A stretch of DNA of 64,000 nt from Silanimonas sp. (GCA_026005095.1 BPKK01000014.1:1-64000), one strand, 5' to 3'. Positions 1-10,761 are shown, numbered from the stretch's first letter. Notes: generated by a model not told the origin, from the letters alone. A program made the numbers and translations.

Positions 1-455
1 TAGAGCAGCGATTGCATCAGCGCCTCGAGCAGCGAGAACTCCATGCCACGCATGAACACGTACACCAGCGGCAGGTGCTGCAGCACCATCCAGGCCACCC
101 CGGGCCAGCCGGGCAGCAGCCAGGGCACCACCGCCGCCATCACCATCATCAGGATGGCGCCGAGCCCGGTACCAGTGAGCGCGCTCACGCCGATGGCCGA
201 GCCGGCCATCACCAGCATCAGCAGCAGGGGCAGGAGGTAACCGCGGCCGCGGCCAAGCACCCGGGTGGCGGCCCAGAAGGCGAGGCCGAAGGCAAGGTAG
301 ACCAGCACCGGCAGGGCCACGGCCGCCAGCCGCAGGCGAGGCGGACCCAACTCGGCCACGAACAGAATGTTCATGGCCAGCCCGATGCCCACCATGGCCC
401 AGGTGAACAGGCCGGCGTAGCGCAGCAGCGTGGCATGGGTGAGGGGCGGCAGCAT
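1..455 (-). CDS. Sensor histidine kinase, N-terminal membrane region (partial, runs off the window start)
   Basis: Reverse-strand translation from CAT at 453-455: MLPPLTHATLLRYAGLFTWAMVGIGLAMNILFVAELGPP...; hydrophobic helices resembling N-termini of xanthomonad membrane sensor kinases; open to window edge. Confidence 0.5.
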   Translation of the reverse strand, partial: MLPPLTHATLLRYAGLFTWAMVGIGLAMNILFVAELGPPRLRLAAVALPVLVYLAFGLAFWAATRVLGRGRGYLLPLLLMLVMAGSAIGVSALTGTGLGAILMMVMAAVVPWLLPGWPGVAWMVLQHLPLVYVFMRGMEFSLLEALMQSLL

Positions 456-575
456 GCCGGCATCCTAGCTTCCCCCGGCGCCCTGCCCGCCCCCCGGAAG
501 TCACGGGCGCCCCTTCCCCCGGGGCGCCCATGCGATACTGCGCGCCTGTTCCACTGCCTGCCCGGAGGACGAGGC

Positions 576-1172
576 GTGCCGATCCTGATCCGCGACGTGC
601 GCGAACACGAGCTGGACCTCGTGACGGCGATCAACAACTCGGCGGGCCCCTCCATCCTGCCGATGGACGCGGAGAAGGTGCGCTTCTTCTGGAACGAGGC
701 CGACTACTTCCGGGTGATGGAGCAGGACGGCGTGATCACTGGCTTCCTCGTCGGCTTCAGCGACAGGACCCCGCACGACAGCCCGAACTTCCGCTGGTTC
801 CGCGAGCGCTACGAGAACTTCCTCTACATCGACCGCATCGTCATCGCCGCCCCACGCCGCGGCGGCGGCCGAGGCCGTGCCTTCTATGCCGACGTGATGA
901 GCTTTGCCGAACCACGCTGGGCGAAGCTGTGCTGCGAAGTCTTCCTCGGCGTGGGCTATGACCCCGCCCTGCTGTTCCACGGCAGCTTCGGCTTCCGCGA
1001 AGTCGGGCAGCAGACCATGGACGGTACCGGGCTGCGTGCCTGCATGCTGATGAAAGAGCTCTGCAGCCACGAGTGGATCGCCGCCACCTATGGCGAGCGA
1101 CTGCCCGACGAACCCTGGCTGGCGCCGCGGCAGCGCCCCTCGCTCGCACACGCCCGAGACACCGGAACCTGA
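576..1172 (+). CDS. GNAT-family N-acetyltransferase-like protein
   Basis: GTG start; VPILIRDVREHELDLVTAINN...FLYIDRIVIAAPRRGGGRGRAFYADV resembles a GNAT acetyl-CoA-binding region. Confidence 0.6.
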   Translation: MPILIRDVREHELDLVTAINNSAGPSILPMDAEKVRFFWNEADYFRVMEQDGVITGFLVGFSDRTPHDSPNFRWFRERYENFLYIDRIVIAAPRRGGGRGRAFYADVMSFAEPRWAKLCCEVFLGVGYDPALLFHGSFGFREVGQQTMDGTGLRACMLMKELCSHEWIAATYGERLPDEPWLAPRQRPSLAHARDTGT

Positions 1173-1177
1173 GCACC

Positions 1178-1972
1178 ATGGCGAGTACCGCCCCCCTCCC
1201 CGACTACGAACAAGCCGGCGAGCTGAAATTCGGCCAGGTCGGCATCGCCAACCTGCGGATCCGCAGCCTCGACCTGCCGCGCCTCGCCGCCGAGATGCGC
1301 GAACGCATCGAGCGGGCGCCGAAGCTGTTCGCCCGCGCCGCGGTGATCCTCGATTTCGGCGCCCTGCCGCGCCTGCCCGACGAAGCCACGGCCCGCGCCC
1401 TGGTCGAGGCCCTGGCCGCCGCTGGCGTGCATCCGGTGGCCCTGGCCTACGGCACCCCGGAGAACGATCTCCTCGCCGAGCGCCTCGGTCTTCCGGTGCT
1501 GGCGAAGTTCCGCGCCCAGTACGAGCGCATCGGCGCCGATGCCTTGACCGATGCCGCGCTGCCCGCCCGCCCTGCCGCGCCCGCGCCCGCGCCCGCGCCG
1601 CCCCCCGCCCCGGCCGCACCGGCTCCCGTGGCCGAGGCCGAGCCCGGCCTGGTGCATGCCCTGCCAGTGCGCTCCGGCCAGCAGCTACTGGCCATGAACC
1701 GCGATCTCACGGTGCTGTCCAGCGTCGGCGCCGGGGCCGAATTGCTGGCAGACGGCTCGATCCACGTCTACGGCGCGCTGCGCGGCCGCGCGCTGGCCGG
1801 CGCCTCCGGTTTCACCGGCGCGCGCATCTTCTGCCGCGAGTTCCATGCCGAACTCGTGGCCATCGCCGGGCACTACAAAGTGCTCGACGACGTGCCAAAG
1901 GCCTTGCACGGCAAGCCGGTGCAGGTCTGGCTCGACGAGAACGACATCCTGCAAATCCAGCCGCTGGCCTGA
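1178..1972 (+). CDS. minC: Septum site-determining protein MinC
   Basis: C-terminal GSIHVYGALRGRALAG...GARIFCREFHAELVAIAG; immediately upstream of minD/minE. Confidence 0.95.
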   Translation: MASTAPLPDYEQAGELKFGQVGIANLRIRSLDLPRLAAEMRERIERAPKLFARAAVILDFGALPRLPDEATARALVEALAAAGVHPVALAYGTPENDLLAERLGLPVLAKFRAQYERIGADALTDAALPARPAAPAPAPAPPPAPAAPAPVAEAEPGLVHALPVRSGQQLLAMNRDLTVLSSVGAGAELLADGSIHVYGALRGRALAGASGFTGARIFCREFHAELVAIAGHYKVLDDVPKALHGKPVQVWLDENDILQIQPLA

Positions 1973-1999
1973 AGGCCGGCCCCACACGGAGACACGACC

Positions 2000-2809
2000 T
2001 TGGCTGAAATCCTCGTCATCACCTCGGGCAAGGGCGGCGTGGGCAAGACCACCACATCCGCCAGCATCGCCATGGGCCTTGCCCGCGCCGGCAAGAAGAC
2101 CGCCGTCATCGATTTCGACGTCGGCCTGCGCAACCTCGACCTGATCATGGGCTGCGAACGCCGCGTGGTGTACGACTTCGTCAACGTCGTGCACGGCGAG
2201 GCCACGCTGAAGCAAGCGCTGATCAAGGACAAGCGCTTCGACAACCTCTACGTACTCGCCGCCTCGCAGACCCGCGACAAGGATGCCTTGACCAAGGAGG
2301 GCGTGGAGAAGGTACTGAAGGACCTCGCCGCCGATGGCTTCGAGTACATCGTCTGCGACAGCCCGGCAGGTATCGAAAAGGGGGCTTTCCTCGCCATGTA
2401 CTTCGCCGACCGCGCGCTCGTCGTGGTGAACCCGGAGGTGTCCTCGGTGCGCGATTCCGACCGCATCCTTGGCCTTCTGCAAAGCAAGACCCAGAAGGCC
2501 GAGAAAGGCGAGCGCATCACCGAGCACCTGCTGCTCACCCGCTACAACCCGGAGCGCGTGGAGAAGGGCGAGATGCTCTCGATCGCCGATGTCGAGGAAA
2601 TCCTCGGCCTCAAGGTGATCGGGGTCATCCCCGAGTCGCCCGATGTGCTGCAGGCCTCGAATGCCGGCAACCCGGTGATCCTCGACGAGCAAAGCACTGC
2701 CGGCCAGGCCTACGCCGATGCGGTGGCCCGCCTGCTCGGCGAGAACCGCCCGATGCGCTTCACCACGGCCGAGAAGAAGGGCTTCTTTGCCAAGATCTTC
2801 GGAGGCTGA
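2000..2809 (+). CDS. minD: Septum site-determining protein MinD
   Basis: Deviant Walker [39 protein letters not shown]. Confidence 0.98.
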   Translation: MAEILVITSGKGGVGKTTTSASIAMGLARAGKKTAVIDFDVGLRNLDLIMGCERRVVYDFVNVVHGEATLKQALIKDKRFDNLYVLAASQTRDKDALTKEGVEKVLKDLAADGFEYIVCDSPAGIEKGAFLAMYFADRALVVVNPEVSSVRDSDRILGLLQSKTQKAEKGERITEHLLLTRYNPERVEKGEMLSIADVEEILGLKVIGVIPESPDVLQASNAGNPVILDEQSTAGQAYADAVARLLGENRPMRFTTAEKKGFFAKIFGG

Positions 2810-2811
2810 GC

Positions 2812-3069
2812 ATGGGCCTCTTCGATTTCCTCACCAGCAAGAAGCCGAGCAGCGCCAACCTCGCCAAGGAGCGCCTGCGCATCATCGTGGCGCAGGAACG
2901 CACCACCCGCGGCGGGCCGGACTACCTGCCGCTGCTGCAGCGCGAACTGCTGGAAGTGATCCGCAAGTACGTCAATGTCGACGTCGATGCAGTCAAGGTC
3001 GACCTGGTGAAGGACGGCGAACACGACGTGCTCGACATCTCCGTCTCCCTACCCGACCGCACGCCCTAA
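2812..3069 (+). CDS. minE: Cell division topological specificity factor MinE
   Basis: [30 protein letters not shown]...; follows minD. Confidence 0.98.
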   Translation: MGLFDFLTSKKPSSANLAKERLRIIVAQERTTRGGPDYLPLLQRELLEVIRKYVNVDVDAVKVDLVKDGEHDVLDISVSLPDRTP

Positions 3070-3074
3070 CCCCA

Positions 3075-3095
3075 GGCCCGCGGCCACCGCGGGCC
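3075..3095 (+). terminator. Perfect GC hairpin downstream of minE
   Basis: GGCCCGCGG-CCA-CCGCGGGCC; no T-tract. Confidence 0.4.
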
Positions 3096-3102
3096 CCCTG
3101 GC

Positions 3103-3615
3103 ATGTCTGGCCCGACCATGTCCGTGCGCCTGCTCTCCGACATCGGCTGGGAGGCCCCGCGCCGCCTGCTCGCCCGTTTCGGCCTCGAGCTCGTCGAGGT
3201 CGCGGCCGGCGAGCCCATTCCCGGCAGCTACTGGGGCGAGAGCGAGGCCGGCATCATCGGTCATCGGGTCTATGCCCGTGCTGACACCCCAGTGCATTCC
3301 CTGCTGCACGAGGCCGGACACCTGATGGTGATGCCGCCGGAGCGCCGTGCCACTGTCCACACCGACGCTTCGGATACTCAGCGCGACGAAGACGCAGTCT
3401 GCTACCTGCAACTGCTGCTGGCCGATGAGCTGCCGGGTTTTGGCCGCGAGAAGGCCTTCGCCGACATGGACGCCTGGGGCTACAACTTCCGCCTCGGCTC
3501 GGCCCGGGCCTGGTTCGAACGCGATGCCGAGGACGCCGCGGCCTATCTGGCCTCCCTGCCGCATCTCGCCGGCCTGCTGCCTTCCAGCCTCGCCATGGGG
3601 CAGCAGGCCGCATGA
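3103..3615 (+). CDS. Conserved hypothetical protein with HExxH-like (LLHEAGHLMV) motif
   Basis: 170 aa ORF between minE and EamA transporter; HEAGH motif followed by acidic DEDAVCYLQ segment. Confidence 0.6.
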   Translation: MSGPTMSVRLLSDIGWEAPRRLLARFGLELVEVAAGEPIPGSYWGESEAGIIGHRVYARADTPVHSLLHEAGHLMVMPPERRATVHTDASDTQRDEDAVCYLQLLLADELPGFGREKAFADMDAWGYNFRLGSARAWFERDAEDAAAYLASLPHLAGLLPSSLAMGQQAA

Positions 3616-4541
3616 GCCTGCACGCCTCCTCCGGCCGCTGGAAGCTCGGCCTGCTGCTCGCCCTCGTCACCGCGGCCTGCTGGGCCACCTTGCCGGTGGC
3701 GCTCAAGCTCACCCTGGTGCAGGTGGATGCGCTCACCCTCACCTGGTTCCGCTTCCTCGTGGCGGCCCTGCTGATGGGCGCATGGCTGGCCTGGAAAGGG
3801 CAGGCCCTGGCGCCCTACCGGGCACTGTCGCGGCGGCACTGGGCGATGCTGCTCGGCGCCGGCCTGCTACTGCTCGGCAATTACGTGTTCTACCTACTCG
3901 GCGTGCAGTTCACCACGCCGGGTAATGCCCAGCTGTTGATCCAGCTCGCCCCGCTGCTGATGGCCCTGGGCGGCATCCTGGTATTCCGCGAACGCTTCTC
4001 GCGGGCGCAGTGGGTAGGTTTGCTGCTGATCGTCATCGGCCTGCTCGCCTTCTTTCTCGAGCAGAACGCCGGACATGGCGGCCAGTACGCACTGGGCGCC
4101 GGGCTGGTGGTGCTGGCGGCAGTGGTCTGGGCCGGCTACGCCCTGCTGCAAAAGCAACTGCTTGTGCCGCTTTCCTCGCCCTCGATCCTCCTGGCCGTCT
4201 ACGTGCTCTCGGCCCTGCTGCTCTGGCCCTTCGCCGACCCCGCGAGGCTCGCCGGCCTCGATACCCTGCACGCCAGCCTGCTCGCCTACTGCGCGCTCAA
4301 CACCCTGGTGGCCTATGGCGCCTTCGCCGAGGCCCTGGCGCACTGGGAGGCCTCACGTGTCTCGGCCATCCTTGCCACCACCCCGGTGCTGTGCATTGGT
4401 GCGGTGGCCGCCACGCATGCCCTCTGGCCCACGCTGATCGCTCCGGAGCGCCTCGGGCTCGTCGGCTGGACCGGTGCCGGTCTGGTCATCGCCGGTTCGG
4501 CAGCCGCCAGCCTGTTGGCGAAGCGATCTGGCCGGGGCTAG
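3612..4541 (+). CDS. DMT-family (EamA) transporter
   Basis: About 10 hydrophobic segments; two EamA-like repeats. Confidence 0.85.
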   Translation: MSLHASSGRWKLGLLLALVTAACWATLPVALKLTLVQVDALTLTWFRFLVAALLMGAWLAWKGQALAPYRALSRRHWAMLLGAGLLLLGNYVFYLLGVQFTTPGNAQLLIQLAPLLMALGGILVFRERFSRAQWVGLLLIVIGLLAFFLEQNAGHGGQYALGAGLVVLAAVVWAGYALLQKQLLVPLSSPSILLAVYVLSALLLWPFADPARLAGLDTLHASLLAYCALNTLVAYGAFAEALAHWEASRVSAILATTPVLCIGAVAATHALWPTLIAPERLGLVGWTGAGLVIAGSAAASLLAKRSGRG

Positions 4542-4589
4542 CCTGCAAACAGGCCCCGGCCACTGCCGGAGGGAGTGCCCCGCCCGCCC

Positions 4590-5723
4590 ATGCCGCTCGA
4601 CCGCGACACGCTGCTCGTCTTCGGCGCCTTCATCCCGAGCCTGCTCGGCCTGGTGGCGATCGGCGTGGCTGGCGGCCTGCGCGAACGCGACCGGGCCCTC
4701 TGGCTCTGGGGCATGGCCATGCTGGTGGCCGGCCTGAACCAGTTGTTGCTGATCAGCCTGCCCACCACGGGACTCACCATCGCACTGGCCAATGCCTGCT
4801 TCCTCACCTGGGTAGTGCTGGTGCTGGTATCGGTGGGCTGGGGCAGCGGCCGGCAGCCGCGCATCCGCCTCTTCGCCGCCTGGGCCGCGGCGGCCTGGCT
4901 CGCCTTCCTCGCCGCGGCGCACCTCGCCGGCGATCTCCGGCTCGGGCGCCTGCTCAACTGGCCGAACATCGTGCTGATGTTCTGCATCGCCTTCTACTGG
5001 GCAGCCAGCGACCGGCGCAAACGCATGCCGCTGGCCCGCGGCCTGCTGCTTGCCGGCCTCGGGCTGGAGGCTCTGGCCGTGGCCTTCCGCACCAGCCTCG
5101 TGGCCTTCGGCGATCTTCGAGCGGTGCTGCTGATGGACACCCCCAGTACGGCGAACGTGGCCTTCCTTGCCGCCGCTACACTCGGGCTGATCCTCGGCAC
5201 CCTGGGCATGCTGCTCTCGACCATGGATGCGGTGAACCGCCGCCTGCGCTTCGCCCTCGAGGTCGATGCCCTCACCCGGCTGGCCAGCCGGCATGCCTTC
5301 TTCGAGCAGGCCCGCGCGATCCCCGAGGGAACGGTACTGGCGCTGCTGATGGTCGACATCGACCACTTCAAGGCCATCAACGACCGCTTCGGCCATGCCG
5401 GTGGCGATGCCGCCCTGGCACATGCCGGACAGATATTCCGTACCGCCCTGCCCGCGGGCCGGCTGGCGGCCCGGCTCGGGGGCGAGGAATTTGCCGTACT
5501 GCTGCCCGGCGCCGGGATGGAGGAAGCGCTCGCGCTCGCCGAGACCCTGCGCGCCACGGCGGCGGCACGGCCATGGCGGGCGGACGATGGCGAGCCAGTG
5601 CCGGTGCAGTTCAGCATCGGCGTGGCTTCGGGCCGGGAAGGCCTGGAGGCCCTGCTGCGCCGCGCCGATGCGGCGCTGTACCGCGCCAAGGCCGAGGGAC
5701 GGAACCGGGTCGTCGCCGGATGA
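4590..5723 (+). CDS. Membrane diguanylate cyclase (GGDEF domain)
   Basis: N-terminal TM region, LARLGGEEFAVLLPG active-site motif; no obvious RxxD I-site. Confidence 0.9.
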   Translation: MPLDRDTLLVFGAFIPSLLGLVAIGVAGGLRERDRALWLWGMAMLVAGLNQLLLISLPTTGLTIALANACFLTWVVLVLVSVGWGSGRQPRIRLFAAWAAAAWLAFLAAAHLAGDLRLGRLLNWPNIVLMFCIAFYWAASDRRKRMPLARGLLLAGLGLEALAVAFRTSLVAFGDLRAVLLMDTPSTANVAFLAAATLGLILGTLGMLLSTMDAVNRRLRFALEVDALTRLASRHAFFEQARAIPEGTVLALLMVDIDHFKAINDRFGHAGGDAALAHAGQIFRTALPAGRLAARLGGEEFAVLLPGAGMEEALALAETLRATAAARPWRADDGEPVPVQFSIGVASGREGLEALLRRADAALYRAKAEGRNRVVAG

Positions 5724-5787
5724 CACTTGTAGCCGTACAGGCTCTGCCCTAGCCTCGGCGCACCCTTTTTCTAGTAACCCCTCTGCC

Positions 5788-7689
5788 ATGCGCCTGCGTC
5801 CCCGCCTGCTTGCGGCCAGCCTTGCCGCCCTCTGTGCCCTACCCGCCACCGCCGCCCCGGCCCGGGAAACCGCCGACCAGTTCGCCGCGCGGGTGAACGC
5901 CACCTTTGCCGAATATTTCGAAGAAGGAACCTCGGCCGCCTGGCTCTCGCAGACCTACATCAACGATGACACCGCCCGCATCGCCTCGCTGGTGAGCGAG
6001 CGCGGCCTCGGGCGGCTGAACGCCCTGGTGGAGGAGGCGCGGCGCTTCGAGGGCCAGCCGATGTCGGCGGCCAGTGCCCGCACCTTGGCTCTGCTCAAGC
6101 TCTCCACCGCCATGCCTGCCCCGCGCGACCCGGCACGACTGCGCGAACTTGCCACCATCGCCACCCGCCTCGACCAGGCCTATGGCGCCGGGCAGTGGTG
6201 CCGGGGCGAGGGCCCGGCGAAGGTCTGCCAGAACATCGGTCAGATCAGCCAGACCCTCGCCACCAACCGCGATTACGAGGCCCAGCTCGAAGCCTGGGAG
6301 GGCTGGCACACCATTTCGGTGCCGATGCGCCGCGACTATGTGCGCTTCGTCGAGCTGACCAACGAGGGCGCACGGGCGATGGGCTATGCCGATACCGGCG
6401 CCATGTGGCGCTCCGGCTACGACATGCCGGCCGATGCCTTCGCCGCTGAGACCGATCGCCTCTGGAACCAAGTGCGGCCGCTCTACGAGCAGCTGCAGTG
6501 CTATACCCGTGAGAAGCTGGTGGAACGCTACGGTCGCGAACGCGGGCAGGTGGACGGCATGATTCCCGCCCACCTCACCGGCAACCTCTGGCAACAGGAC
6601 TGGAGCAACCTCTGGGAGCTTCTGCAGCCCTACCCCAAGGCGGCGAAGCTCGATGTCACCGCCACACTGGAACGCCAGCACCGCGAACGGGTGGAGAAGG
6701 CATTGGCCGCCCTGAAGGACCCGACGCCGGCACAGCAGGCCGAGGCTGAGCGCCAGGCGGCGATGGAGACGGCCATCGCCATGACCCGCCTGGCCGAGAG
6801 CTTCTACACCGGGCTTGGCATGCCCGCCCTACCGGAGAGCTTCTACGAAAAATCGCAGTTCCTGCGTCCGCGTGACCGCGAGGTGGTCTGCCATGCCAGC
6901 GCCTGGCAGATGAACCCCGATGCCTCGGACGTGCGCATGAAGATGTGCATCGAGCCGAACGAGACCGACCTCACCACCATCTACCACGAGCTCGGCCACA
7001 TCTATTACTACCTCGCCTACAAGGACCAGCCGCTGTCCTTCCAAACCGGTGCCCACGATGGCTTCCACGAGGCCATCGGCGACACCATCGTGCTCTCGAT
7101 GACGCCAAAGTACCTGCAGTCGGTCGGCCTCGTGAACGAGGCCGAAGTGAGCCGCGAGGCCACCATCAATGCGCAGATGCGCATGGCATTGGCCAAGGTG
7201 GCCTTCATGCCCTTCGGCCTGCTGATCGACCGCTGGCGCTGGGGCGTGTTCGATGGATCGATCCCGCCCGAACGCTACAACAGCGCCTGGTGGGAGCTGA
7301 AGGCGAAGTATCAGGGCGTGGCCCCGGTCACGCCGCGCGGCGAGGCCTTCTTCGATCCGGGGGCGAAGTACCACGTGCCGGGCAACACGCCCTACACCCG
7401 ATACTTCCTCTCGCATGTGCTGCAGTTCCAGTTCTACAAGGCGCTGTGCGATGCCGCCGGACACACAGGGCCGCTGCACGAATGCAGCTTCGCCGGCAAC
7501 CCGGAGGCCGGACGCCGCTACTGGGCGATGATGCAGGCCGGGGCCAGCCAGCCCTGGCAGAAGACCTTGAAGGAACTGACCGGCGGCGAGCGGATGGACG
7601 CCTCGGCGGTGCTGGAGTACTTCGCACCGCTCAAGGCCTGGCTGGAAGAGCAGAACCGCGGCAAGGCCTGCGGCTGGCCGGCGCACTGA
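5788..7689 (+). CDS. M2-family peptidyl-dipeptidase (ACE-like), secreted
   Basis: Signal peptide MRLRPRLLAASLAALCALPATAAPA; TTIYHELGHIYYYLAYKDQP...HDGFHEAIGDTI zinc-site motifs. Confidence 0.93.
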   Translation: MRLRPRLLAASLAALCALPATAAPARETADQFAARVNATFAEYFEEGTSAAWLSQTYINDDTARIASLVSERGLGRLNALVEEARRFEGQPMSAASARTLALLKLSTAMPAPRDPARLRELATIATRLDQAYGAGQWCRGEGPAKVCQNIGQISQTLATNRDYEAQLEAWEGWHTISVPMRRDYVRFVELTNEGARAMGYADTGAMWRSGYDMPADAFAAETDRLWNQVRPLYEQLQCYTREKLVERYGRERGQVDGMIPAHLTGNLWQQDWSNLWELLQPYPKAAKLDVTATLERQHRERVEKALAALKDPTPAQQAEAERQAAMETAIAMTRLAESFYTGLGMPALPESFYEKSQFLRPRDREVVCHASAWQMNPDASDVRMKMCIEPNETDLTTIYHELGHIYYYLAYKDQPLSFQTGAHDGFHEAIGDTIVLSMTPKYLQSVGLVNEAEVSREATINAQMRMALAKVAFMPFGLLIDRWRWGVFDGSIPPERYNSAWWELKAKYQGVAPVTPRGEAFFDPGAKYHVPGNTPYTRYFLSHVLQFQFYKALCDAAGHTGPLHECSFAGNPEAGRRYWAMMQAGASQPWQKTLKELTGGERMDASAVLEYFAPLKAWLEEQNRGKACGWPAH

Positions 7690-7704
7690 GCGCCGGGAGA
7701 GCCC

Positions 7705-8922
7705 TCATCCGGCCGGGGCGGCGCGACGCAGCAGCACCGCGTCGCCCCAGGCCCAGAGCAGCAGGGCCGCGCCGCCCAGCGCCAGCGCCGCCAGGGCGAG
7801 CCGGGCCGGCGAAGCAGATAGCAGCGGCGAGAGCAGGCCGGCCACGCCGGCCTGGAACATCAGCGAGAGGAAGGCCTGCATCGAGGAGGCGCTGCCGCGC
7901 TGCGCCGGGTAGAGATCGAGCATCTGCAACATGAGCTGCGGAAACACCAGGGCGATGCCAAAGGACACCAGCACCAGCGGCAGCACGGCCCATGGATAGG
8001 CAAAGGCCGGGGCCAGACCGGCATAGGCGAGATTGAGGCACAGGCCGGCAAGACCGACGCCGAAGCCCGCCAGTACCATCTGCCGCGGCCGGAAACGGCC
8101 CGCTGCCCGGCCGGTGGCGAAGGCGCCGGCCAGCATGCCGCCGATCACCGGCACGAAGAACCAGCCAAAGTCGCGCTCGCCCATGCCGAGGTGCTGCAGC
8201 ACGAAGACCGGCGCCGAACTGATGTAGAGGAACAGGGCGGCGAAGTTCAGCGTGGTCACCGCCACCAGCCAGAGGAAGCGCCGGTGGCGCAGCATGGCGG
8301 CGTAGTTGGCGACCAGCAGCCCGGCATGCAGGGGCAGGCGTTTCTCCGGCGGGTGCGTCTCCGGCAAGGAGAACTGCACCATCAGGCCGATGAGGGCGCC
8401 GAAGCTGGCGAGGAACCAGAAGATCGCATGCCAGTCGCCGATGCCGAGGATCCAGCCGCCCACGATCGGCGCCAGCGCCGGGGCGATGCTGAAAATCATC
8501 GATACCTGGCTCATCAGCCGCTGCGCGTCCTCGCCGTCCACCGCATCGCGGATCACCGCGCGGCCCACGATCAGGCCAACGCCCGCGGAGAGGCCCTGCA
8601 GGAAACGGAAAGCGAGCAGGCTGGACAGGTCGGAGCTCAGCGCACAGCCCACCGAAGCCAGGGTGAACACCAGGATACCGGCGAGAATCACCGGCCGCCG
8701 CCCGAGCGCGTCGGAGATGGCGCCGTGGAACAGCGACATCAGGCCATAACCGACGAGATAGCTGCTGATGGTCTGCTGGATCGCCACCGGCGTGCTGCCG
8801 AGGTCTTTCGCCATCACCGCGAAAGCCGGGAACACGGTGTCGATCGAGAAGGGGCCGAACATGGCCAGGGCGCCGAGCACGAGGGCTAGGCGCAGGCGCG
8901 AAGGCGGGGCGGCAGGAGGCAT
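7705..8922 (-). CDS. Bcr/CflA-type MFS drug resistance transporter
   Basis: 12-TM MFS; FGPFSIDTVFPAFAVMAKDLGSTPVAIQQTISSYLVGYGLMSLFHGAISDALGRRPVI. Confidence 0.88.
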   Translation of the reverse strand: MPPAAPPSRLRLALVLGALAMFGPFSIDTVFPAFAVMAKDLGSTPVAIQQTISSYLVGYGLMSLFHGAISDALGRRPVILAGILVFTLASVGCALSSDLSSLLAFRFLQGLSAGVGLIVGRAVIRDAVDGEDAQRLMSQVSMIFSIAPALAPIVGGWILGIGDWHAIFWFLASFGALIGLMVQFSLPETHPPEKRLPLHAGLLVANYAAMLRHRRFLWLVAVTTLNFAALFLYISSAPVFVLQHLGMGERDFGWFFVPVIGGMLAGAFATGRAAGRFRPRQMVLAGFGVGLAGLCLNLAYAGLAPAFAYPWAVLPLVLVSFGIALVFPQLMLQMLDLYPAQRGSASSMQAFLSLMFQAGVAGLLSPLLSASPARLALAALALGGAALLLWAWGDAVLLRRAAPAG

Positions 8923-8976
8923 CGGCCGATTCTACGCGGGCGCCCCATGGCGGCTGCTTCCTTGCCAGAATGGGCC

Positions 8977-10761
8977 ATGAACACCTCGTCTTCCGCCCGT
9001 GGTGACGGCACCGTCGCCCTCGTGCTGCGCGACCTCCTGCCCTTCCTCGCCCCCTACTGGCGCCGCATCCTCGTCGCCCTGGCCTGCCTGGTGCTGGCCA
9101 AGCTGGCCCTGCTCGGCGTGCCGATGCTGCTCAAGCGCATCGTCGATGCACTTGGTGTGCCCGCCACCGCCCTGGCCCTGCCGGCCGGCCTGTTGCTGGC
9201 CTACGGCGGCGCACGGCTCGCCTCCACCCTGTTCACCGAGCTGCGGCAGATCGTCTTCGCCCGGGTGATGGCGCGCTCGGCGCGCACTGTGCAGCTCAAG
9301 GTGTTCCGCCACCTGCACGCGCTCTCGCTGCGCTTCCACCTCGACCGCAAGACCGGCGGCATCGCCCGCGACGTGGAGCGCGGCGGCAGCGCCATCTCCG
9401 ACCTGCTCGACTGGACGCTCTACACCATCCTGCCCACCCTGCTCGAGGTGCTGCTGGTGACCGTGTTGCTGGTCTGGCTCTACGACTGGGGCTTCGCCGC
9501 CATCACCCTCATCACCATCGCCGTCTACTCGCTCTGGACCTTCCGCGTCACCGAGTGGCGTACGCGCTTCTACCGCGCCGCCATCGATGCCGAATCGGCG
9601 AGCAGTACCCGGGCGGTGGATGCCCTGCTCAACTACGAGACGGTGAAGTATTTCAACAACGAGGAGCACGAGGCGCGGCGCTACGACGCCAGCCTGCGCA
9701 CGGTGGAGGATGCTCAGGTGAAGAGCTTGAAGACCCTCGGCGTGCTCAACCTCGGCCAAGCGGCCATCGTGGCCATCGGCGTCACCGCCCTGATGTGGCG
9801 CGCGGCGGCCGGGGTGGTGGAAGGCAGCCTGAGTCTCGGCGATCTCGTGCTGGTGAATGCCTACCTGCTCCAGCTTTCGGCCCCACTGAACTACCTCGGC
9901 ATGATGTACCGCGAGGTGAAGCAGGCGCTCACCAATATCGAGAAGCTGTTCGGCCTGCTGGACGAGCATCTCGACGTGCAGGATCGCCCCGATGCCACGG
10001 TGCTTGCCACCCGCCGCCCGCGGGTGCGGTTCCGCGGCGTGCGCTTTGGCTACGACGCGCGCCGCACCATCCTCCACGACATCGATTTCGAGATCGCTCC
10101 CGGCGAGACGGTGGCCGTGGTCGGCCATTCCGGCAGCGGCAAGTCCACCCTCGCCCGCCTGCTCTACCGTTTCTACGACGTCGATGCCGGCGCCATCGAG
10201 ATCGACGGCCGAGACCTTCGCTCGCTCACCCAGGCCTCACTGCGCGCGGCAATCGGCATCGTTCCGCAGGACACCGTGCTGTTCAACGACAGCATCCGCT
10301 ACAACATCCGCTACGGCCGGCCCGACGCCAGCGATGCCGAGGTGGAGGCCGCGGCCCGGGCGGCGCACATCGACGCCTTCATCCGCACCCTGCCCGACGG
10401 CTATGACAGCGAAGTAGGCGAACGCGGGCTCAAGCTCAGCGGTGGGGAGAAGCAGCGCGTGGCCATTGCCCGCGCCCTGCTGAAAGACCCGGCGATCCTG
10501 ATCTTCGACGAGGCCACCTCGGCCCTCGACTCACGCTCGGAGCGGGCGATCCAGGCCGAGCTCGCGCGCATCGCAGAAGGCCGCACCACGCTGGTGATCG
10601 CCCACCGCCTGTCCACGGTGATGGATGCCGACCAGATCCTGGTAATGGAGGCAGGACGCATCGTCGAGCGTGGCACTCACCAGGCCCTGCTGGCGGCGAA
10701 TGGCCGCTACGCTGCGATGTGGGCTCTGCAGCAGCAGGGCGAGGCCGCGCTCAGCGGATGA
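8977..10761 (+). CDS. ABC exporter (ATM1/heavy-metal-tolerance type), fused TMD-NBD
   Basis: Walker A GHSGSGKST, signature LSGGEKQR, YFNNEEHEARRYD; downstream of an alternative ATG at 8947. Confidence 0.9.
   Translation: MNTSSSARGDGTVALVLRDLLPFLAPYWRRILVALACLVLAKLALLGVPMLLKRIVDALGVPATALALPAGLLLAYGGARLASTLFTELRQIVFARVMARSARTVQLKVFRHLHALSLRFHLDRKTGGIARDVERGGSAISDLLDWTLYTILPTLLEVLLVTVLLVWLYDWGFAAITLITIAVYSLWTFRVTEWRTRFYRAAIDAESASSTRAVDALLNYETVKYFNNEEHEARRYDASLRTVEDAQVKSLKTLGVLNLGQAAIVAIGVTALMWRAAAGVVEGSLSLGDLVLVNAYLLQLSAPLNYLGMMYREVKQALTNIEKLFGLLDEHLDVQDRPDATVLATRRPRVRFRGVRFGYDARRTILHDIDFEIAPGETVAVVGHSGSGKSTLARLLYRFYDVDAGAIEIDGRDLRSLTQASLRAAIGIVPQDTVLFNDSIRYNIRYGRPDASDAEVEAAARAAHIDAFIRTLPDGYDSEVGERGLKLSGGEKQRVAIARALLKDPAILIFDEATSALDSRSERAIQAELARIAEGRTTLVIAHRLSTVMDADQILVMEAGRIVERGTHQALLAANGRYAAMWALQQQGEAALSG

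Noticed and set aside
5724-5787. Promoter for the M2 peptidase gene
   Set aside because: Some AT-rich bases (CTTTTTCTAGTAACC) but no convincing -35/-10 pair.
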